64,000 nt of DNA from Tomocerus qinae (taxonomy: Eukaryota; Arthropoda; Collembola; Entomobryomorpha; Tomoceridae): NCBI GenBank assembly GCA_020055645.1, contig CM034550.1:14769001-14833000 (forward strand). The letters are read 5' to 3'. This document shows positions 58,101 through 64,000 of the stretch, piece after piece. The notes beneath the pieces are model-generated. The model saw nothing but the letters and a program-made list of their open reading frames with translations. It ran no database searches and was not told where the DNA came from. Position 1 is the stretch's first letter. Each line of letters starts with the position of its first letter. Position numbers and translations under genes: made by a program.

Positions 58101-60164
58101 TGTAAACAGTTAAGGAATAACTAACGAACGCTTTTTTATGTCGTAGGATAATGTTAAGTTGGTAAGAGATTTGGAAGATGCAAATAAGATGATAAAAACA
58201 AAAGAAGCAGATTTAAAGGTTTTTCCTCAACTTTCAATGTTTGTGTTAATATTTTATTTATTTGTAATTTTCCATAAACCTTTATAATTTTTCTAGGACT
58301 GTAAGTTTCAACTGAACGAGTTGCAATTGCAGAAAGATACAATGAATGAACTACTCAGGGATGCGAATCAGTCAATTACAGATTCGCAAATGGTAAAACT
58401 GATTTGAATCATATATAAATTTAAAGGGTATTGGTATTTCACCAATTCAGGAAATGCTAAGGCTTATTTGTATTTTAGAATCACGCTAATGCTGTAAGAG
58501 ATTTGGACGATGCATATAAGATAATGAAAGCAAAAGAAACAACTTTAAAGGTAACTCCTTTACTTTAATGTATTTAAACATCCTTTCTACTTTATATACA
58601 TTTATTTATACATTCATTTGTACAATCTGTTAATATTTATTTACATTTATTTATTATATTATATTCGTTCGTACAATCTGTTAATATGTATTTGCATTTA
58701 TTTATTATATATTTATGTGTACATTCTTTTAATATTTATTTACATTTTCTTTTACATTCATTTTTACATTCTGTTCTGTTAACTGTTAATATTTATATAA
58801 TTATTTTATATACTATGAACTTATTTATTTAGAGTTATGCTCAAGCAATGGACAACGATGCAAAAATGATAAGACATCTGACTGAAACCAATCAGGACCT
58901 TTTGAAGGTAAAATTATAAATGTAAATCTTTGACCTGAAACAAGAGTCATTGAAAACATTTTATTATTGTTTGGTTGAGTTCGTTATATTGGTGTTTTTA
59001 GAAAATTGATGTCATTGGTAAGTATGTGAAATTCATTGAGCCACTTCACCGTTTAGTAGAAAATTGTGGTAATGACAATTTCTCACATGAGAACTGTTCC
59101 CAACGGCTGGAAGAGGATTTCCGTAAATTGTCCCACCATATGTATGATGAAAAGGAGGAATTCCAGAAAGTTTTTCAGAAAAGAAAAGCTTTTCTGCAGC
59201 AAGGGGTAAAAGGCATCAACAACGAAAAAAAGCTAATTGAAAAGATGAAGGAAGATGCTATGTTTTCAGTTGAAGAAATTCACACCCAAGCTAAAAACCA
59301 AAAGGGGTATCTAAGAGAGCTTAAAATGACGCTTGACGAATATACATGTGAGAAAAATTCGGAGATACAACACAATCTAGAAATAGCAGCAAATGAGATA
59401 GAAAGCTACTCAAAAGAAATTCATCAGGTAAATATGGATGAAAAGGAATTAGAAAAGGAGGTCACAAAAAATTCTCTCAGTAACCAATTGAAAGAGTTCA
59501 TGGATGTTGAGAAACGGATTAGTGAAATCTCTTCCAACACCATGGTATTGCGGGATGAAATCAAAGCGGATGTTGCAGAATTGAAATCAATTTTAAATAA
59601 CGAAGTAGAGGAACCTGATGAAGAAGAGGACCTTGAAAATTGCTCATCAACTACGGATTTTGCTCAAAAATTATGCGAAGTGTTCTGTAAGAGACATAAT
59701 AATTATTAATGATGCTGGGTAATATTTTTGTTGTGCATTCTTTATTTTTTTTAGGGGATGACGAAGAAAATCCTAATTATGCATTCGGAATTGAAGCCCA
59801 TAAAATTATGATTCAAAGAAGTTTAAAATTAGAGGAGGTGGTTTTTGGTGATCAATTTGTTTCTTTGCTTGTTATGTCAAAATGTGATGAGCCAGAATCT
59901 ACCTGTTCGAAAGAAACTTTAGCAGTGGGTATGTCACAGCGTTTTATGTCAATGTCACACAAAATATTCATTAGAGTTTAGAGGTGAGGTGAGAGCGAAA
60001 TCCATTACCTCAAAATAATCTAATAAGTAAAATTGACTTTATTTGCAGGTTATGGTAATGACAAGAAGTCTTCATTTATGAATGCTGTGGAAAACATCAA
60101 ATCCAATCGTTTATTCATGAAGAAACGCAATCGGGCAGCGTCTGTAGCCTCGGCTTCAGAATAA
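55105..60164 (+). CDS. Unrecognised coiled-coil protein, copy B (right arm of inverted duplication)
   Basis: Fifteen exons: 55105..55131, 55280..55537, 55986..56066, 56259..56354, 57137..57187, 57283..57408, 57636..57710, 57955..58050, 58147..58218, 58297..58392, 58479..58550, 58833..58907, 59002..59686, 59755..59928, 60049..60164. They give 699 aa. The first twelve exons are phase 0 and carry the same acidic N-terminus and coiled coil as copy A, almost identical in sequence. Exons 8/10 (32 codons each) and 9/11 (24 codons each) are tandem duplicates of one another. Exon 13 encodes a long charged helix ending in an acidic patch (EEPDEEEDLEN). The C-terminus (SSFMNAVENIKSNRLFMKK) is homologous to copy A but diverged. 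AATAAA at 60294 is a likely polyadenylation signal. Function unknown; its build suggests a structural or scaffolding protein. Confidence 0.78.
55681..55927 (-). mobile_element. 247-bp Helitron-like insertion in copy B intron
   Basis: On the minus strand it starts TCTTTACTCTACATAAACG and ends TTTTCTGCTAG. Copy A shows the empty site: GAATTA^TTATTTAAG. The insertion sits between A and T with no duplication and has TC/CTAG ends, all as for Helitrons. The 3' hairpin is weak and AT-rich (GAAAT...ATTTC, 15 bases from the end), so I rate it below the 1.6-kb element. It is unrelated to that element in sequence. Confidence 0.7.
56538..57043. mobile_element. MITE in intron of copy B, orthologous to the one in copy A
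   Basis: Starts GAGATCACGCAGGCTGGG and ends with the inverse CCTGCGTGATCTC. The inner boundary of the right terminal repeat is shortened relative to the left, so this copy has an internal deletion. It occupies the same intron (between exons 4 and 5) as the interrupted element in copy A. Confidence 0.85.
58580..58800. repeat. AT-rich tandem repeat in intron of copy B
   Basis: Repeated TTTATTTACATTTATTTA and ACATTCTTTTAATAT motifs, the inverse counterpart of the array in copy A at 45940-46180. Close identity of the two arms ends just beyond this repeat. Confidence 0.75.
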
Positions 60165-62085
60165 GCGTGTTTCGTTAAAAGACAGTAATTTTGCTAATAT
60201 AACGAGTATGTATAGAAAAGGAATAGCCATTATGTTAATGGTACGGGCAAGACACTTTGAGGTATAGTTGTTTAAAGATCTGTTTGTATGAAAAATAAAG
60301 TTAGCTAGTTATTTGGTATTGTAGTAAACACTTAAAAAAGAAAAACGGTTGTAGATCTTAAGTTATAGTTTTTACCAATTATTTTTTGGTATTGTTATTC
60401 TGTAGTTAATAGTCATTGGCATTATTAGTAATTTGGTATCATTATGTTAATTAAATATTTGGTTGGAGTTAATGAAGATACTGCTGCGGCTGAAAACAAA
60501 TATTGTAATATTGATATCCTCTATCTCTGCACTTCAACCCTTTAAAAATATTGTGATTGTGGTAGATGTCATTATTAGTATAATATTATGTTCTACGTCT
60601 CAAATGGTTAGAGTTTTTAGCGTTTGATCATAGTAATAAATAGATTAGTAAAATGTGAAAGAAAATGGATTGATGTCAGTGGCATTGCATATTTTTATAG
60701 CTTTATTTTCATCTCGAATTTCTAAAAAGGTTAATCAATGTATTTCAGAAAATTCAGATATACTTCCATTTCCATTCATGAAGTGACAATAATATATCGT
60801 TGGTACATAATTTTCACTATAAATCAATGACAGTTTTAATGTAACTGCAGATATCAGATAATGTTGCAATTTACAATATTTTATTACAACATTACCCTAC
60901 ACACGAATAATTTGCAAATTCCTCACAACTTACATTAGATTGCACCAACATTAAAATCTATACCCTGGGTACATGTGCACATAATTAATAATATATTAAC
61001 ATTAAAAATTCGCCGTAGCCATATTTGTTATAAGTTAATATAATAAAAATGCAAATGCATTTAATTTTCGTTAATAGTTTTTTTTCATTTGATATTAAGA
61101 TACTATCTAACTTTATGATTAGATGCCATTATAAACCATTGATATCGCAAAAGTCCACAGTGACAAAAATTAATCTGTTTGAATTTACACTTACAACGAC
61201 AACGTACGACTACAACTTCGATCTACAATCCTAAATCTCGAATCATAAGCATATAAAGAGCTAGTAAAAATAAAATATTTTTGCGGTTAGTGTATTTATA
61301 GCATGTATTATGTATTAACATAATATTAATATTAAGTAGTCTATATCTGTGATTATACGGAGGTTTTCTATTTATTTTGGCTTGGTTTATACAATTTCTT
61401 CAGATTATTATAAAGACTATCTTAATGACTATTGTGGTTAACCTTACTATATTTAACCCGTGAAATGACTGTGATGGAATTTCGATCGGTATTATAAGGA
61501 CATGCTCATCTAAGTCTTTCATCAAGTATTCATAATTCATACTGATAATAATATAAGCACTACTGTATAAGTATTAGATACGATAGATATTAAATTGTTA
61601 ACATACATTTTTTAGAAAGTTTGAAGAGCTGCGAAAGATATAAATTTACAAATCAGCTAAATTATAATCTATAGTAATAGATTAAGTTATGCAACTTAAG
61701 AAATTCATTTTGCATTCGTCATCAGCATAATGGTAAAATTATGTACTATCTTTCTGATCTCGTTTGTTTATTCGGTTACAACATTGGATAATATTCTTTA
61801 AAATAGACTACTGAGTAAAAATCACAAGCAGAAAGTACATAAAGTACGAATCATTATAACGAAAATACGAATACAAGGTCAATGGACACGCTAGAAGAAA
61901 ATAAACAGAATATTGGTATATGTTTACGTGATTTACGACTAAATCTACAATTCGACAGATAAAGATAACCTGTTGTGTACGGTAAGAAGACGGACACGAT
62001 TCACGATGTAATAAAAAGAATATAATTGGTAATAGTAAAATGTCTGGATCGTTCATTTTTAGAATTCTTAATTTGTAAGGCTAGA
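60165..62085. other. 3' flank of copy B and RAB33 3' flank, no gene recognised
   Basis: Convergent 3' ends of coiled-coil gene B and RAB33. AT-rich, with ORFs of at most 82 codons and no domain signature. AATAAA at 60294 probably serves copy B. Confidence 0.5.
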
Positions 62086-63255
62086 TCAACAGTAACAAGA
62101 AGATGGTTCTCCAGTAGGAGAATGTTCTACTGCTGTAACGTCAGCCCTGTGAAGTACAATCGACGGAGGAGTGTCATCTGTGGTCATTGGCCCCATCATT
62201 GGTTTGCTAGCTTTTAGCTTGTGAGCTATCATTGTTAAAATGCATACATACCATAGTTAATTAAATCAATTCTTCCCTTAAAATAATAGTTTAAATCAAA
62301 AATAATAGAAACTTTACCTAATGTTAGAAATATTGATTCAATATGATTCGCATGACTATCATCTAAAGCTGACGTTTCAAAAAGCTGTAAAAAATAAACA
62401 AGTATTAAAATATTATAGCAAAATCCTTCGCAACTTTAAAAACTCCAAACAGCTGTTATGAATAATGTCCACAGTGCTTACAGGCATGTGGTGAATATCT
62501 GCAAACTTTTGGGCTGTTTGAGTAGGAACCAATTGTTCTCCACAGTCTAGCTTATTTCCAATTAGTATTCGGGGCACCGCTTTGGTTAAGTTGTACTTCT
62601 CACATTCGTTAATCCTGGAATTATGTAAATGTCATTACTGTAACTCAAGGAATAATTGCGCTAATAATATTTAGATTACCACAGAGGAAGAGAATCGAAA
62701 GTTGAGGTATTAGTCACATCGTATACAAACACCACAGCATTAACATTTCTATAATAGTGCTGAATCATTGATTTTCGAAATCTTTCTTGGCCCGCTGTAT
62801 CCCAAAGCTGTAACTAAAAATAATATCGACGCATTAAAATCACAACCACATTATAATTTATTCAAAAACAAATAAATGTACGTCTATACCTTGATGGTTT
62901 CATTTTCTATGTCAATACACTTCTCGCGAAAGTCGACACCGATGGTAACTAAAAGTGAATATAAAATAAGATTTACATTTAAACGAAAAACCCTACTAAC
63001 TAAATAGACTATAGGCAAGTTGGCTTAGATATTTATTTACTTATATGTATTTTTCACATTTGGTTTGATTACGGACAAAATTAAAAAAATACATTTTGTA
63101 CTAAACATGATCACAGAAATGATACTAAAAATACCTTCAGTCTTTCCAGGAAATTTCCCAGAGCAAAATCGAAATGTGAGGCAAGTCTTTCCAACGCCGG
63201 AATCTCCAATAACTATGATTTTAAAAACCCTCAAGTCGGATTTTTTTGAAGCCAT
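62086..63255 (-). CDS. RAB33: Small GTPase RAB33
   Basis: Six exons (63255..63135, 62948..62890, 62813..62680, 62614..62482, 62384..62318, 62225..62086) encode 217 aa. All G motifs are intact: P-loop [11 protein letters not shown], switch I/G2 [10 protein letters not shown]3 [14 protein letters not shown]4 NKLD and G5 ETSA. The run VQHYYRNV-type ([19 protein letters not shown]) and [17 protein letters not shown] are characteristic of Rab33. The protein ends SSCYC, a Rab C-x-C double-geranylgeranylation signal. Rab33 acts at the medial Golgi in retrograde traffic and, in vertebrates, binds Atg16L in autophagy. The start is the first ATG before the P-loop, and the N-terminus is short ([12 protein letters not shown]). 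Confidence 0.96.
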
Positions 63256-64000
63256 TGAAACCGCAGGCTACCGGCAACCTTAAGTTACGTAGTTATATGC
63301 TGGATTCTAAAATGTAGAAAGCAGTACAGATTATATAGCAGCTATAATTTTTCTTTTCAAAGGCAAATCACGATTGAGTGTTAAACAATTCTAGTTCCAA
63401 TATATTAAAATGATCACAAAAACATTTATTAAAATAAATACGGATTAGCTGTCATTGTGAAGACTATATTATATTATAATTATTAACAGTATTAATAAAT
63501 AGGTACATTTTAAACAGGAACACTTTGGTATAGGTCTTTGGTAGGTCTTTGGCAACTTCCGGTGGGGTTAGATTTAACAGGTGACAGGCTTCACCGTTTC
63601 GTCTCTCGCTTAAATGATAATAATTACTTAATCTTAATTGACCGTTGATTCTCAACTCTTTTAATCTAGTTGCTCCAGTCCAGTAAGCTCAGTCTTTTAG
63701 CTCCGTCTGATACTCCGATTCTGAAGAATTTCGTTTCTGAATGAGATGTTCTATATTAGCCATTGCTTATTCATGCTGCTACACGATAATAAACCCTCGT
63801 TATTGTATCGCCACTATACGCATTTCAATAAAAATTAAATCAAGATTAAATCAATCAATTATCAATTCATTCATTCATCAGTTCAATATACAATATATTA
63901 CATCTTTTTACTTCCATCTTACATTACAGTCAAAATATATTCGCCTTTGACTTGCCCAGAATTAAATTATTATTATTATCATCGATTAGATAGTCTGATT
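63256..64000. other. Upstream region of RAB33, no other gene recognised
   Basis: AT-rich promoter-side sequence of the minus-strand RAB33 gene. ORFs at 63464-63655 and 63741-63950 show no domain. A TCA/ATTCATTC-rich low-complexity run lies near 63840-63890. Confidence 0.45.

Overview
The window is metazoan nuclear DNA, most likely from an arthropod. It is AT-rich, its genes are split by GT-AG introns, and it holds single-copy animal genes: a calponin/transgelin muscle protein, sphingolipid desaturase, UFC1, COG1, a ZDHHC14/approximated-type palmitoyltransferase, an ENPP ectophosphodiesterase and RAB33. I cannot name the species. All gene models below were built by hand from splice sites, reading phase and family knowledge.

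Layout. 1-4.9 kb: the last three coding exons of a calponin-family gene (+). 4.9-6.4 kb: dihydroceramide delta-4 desaturase (-). 6.4-10.3 kb: no gene seen. 10.3-14.7 kb: UFC1 (+) and COG1 (-), convergent with 460 bp between stop codons. 14.7-20.4 kb: upstream region of the palmitoyltransferase, with a 152-bp MITE that has an 8-bp target duplication. 20.4-27.2 kb: the palmitoyltransferase (+), with two alternative C-termini. 30.1-31.8 kb: an F-box protein (+) behind a promoter with two perfect CRE sites. 36.0-39.7 kb: a large foldback element whose left arm is split by a 1,577-bp non-autonomous Helitron. 39.9-42.4 kb: an ENPP4/5-like enzyme (-). 44.7-60.2 kb: two unrecognised coiled-coil genes, head to head, in a giant inverted duplication. 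62.1-63.3 kb: RAB33 (-).

The most unusual part is 44.7-60.2 kb. The two genes diverge from a centre near 54 kb. Their first ten or so exons, introns and 5' flanks are nearly identical, whereas the C-terminal exons are clearly homologous but far more diverged. This suggests partial re-duplication or gene conversion between palindrome arms. The arms differ by mobile-element insertions, and each arm supplies the empty site for the other. The left arm has two hairpin MITEs and a 3-kb palindromic THAP-bearing element nested in an older MITE. The right arm has a 247-bp Helitron-like insertion and an extra in-frame exon. The space between the two starts is filled with a further cluster of foldback elements.

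Apart from the two coiled-coil paralogues, the genes look like independent housekeeping or developmental loci with no shared pathway.
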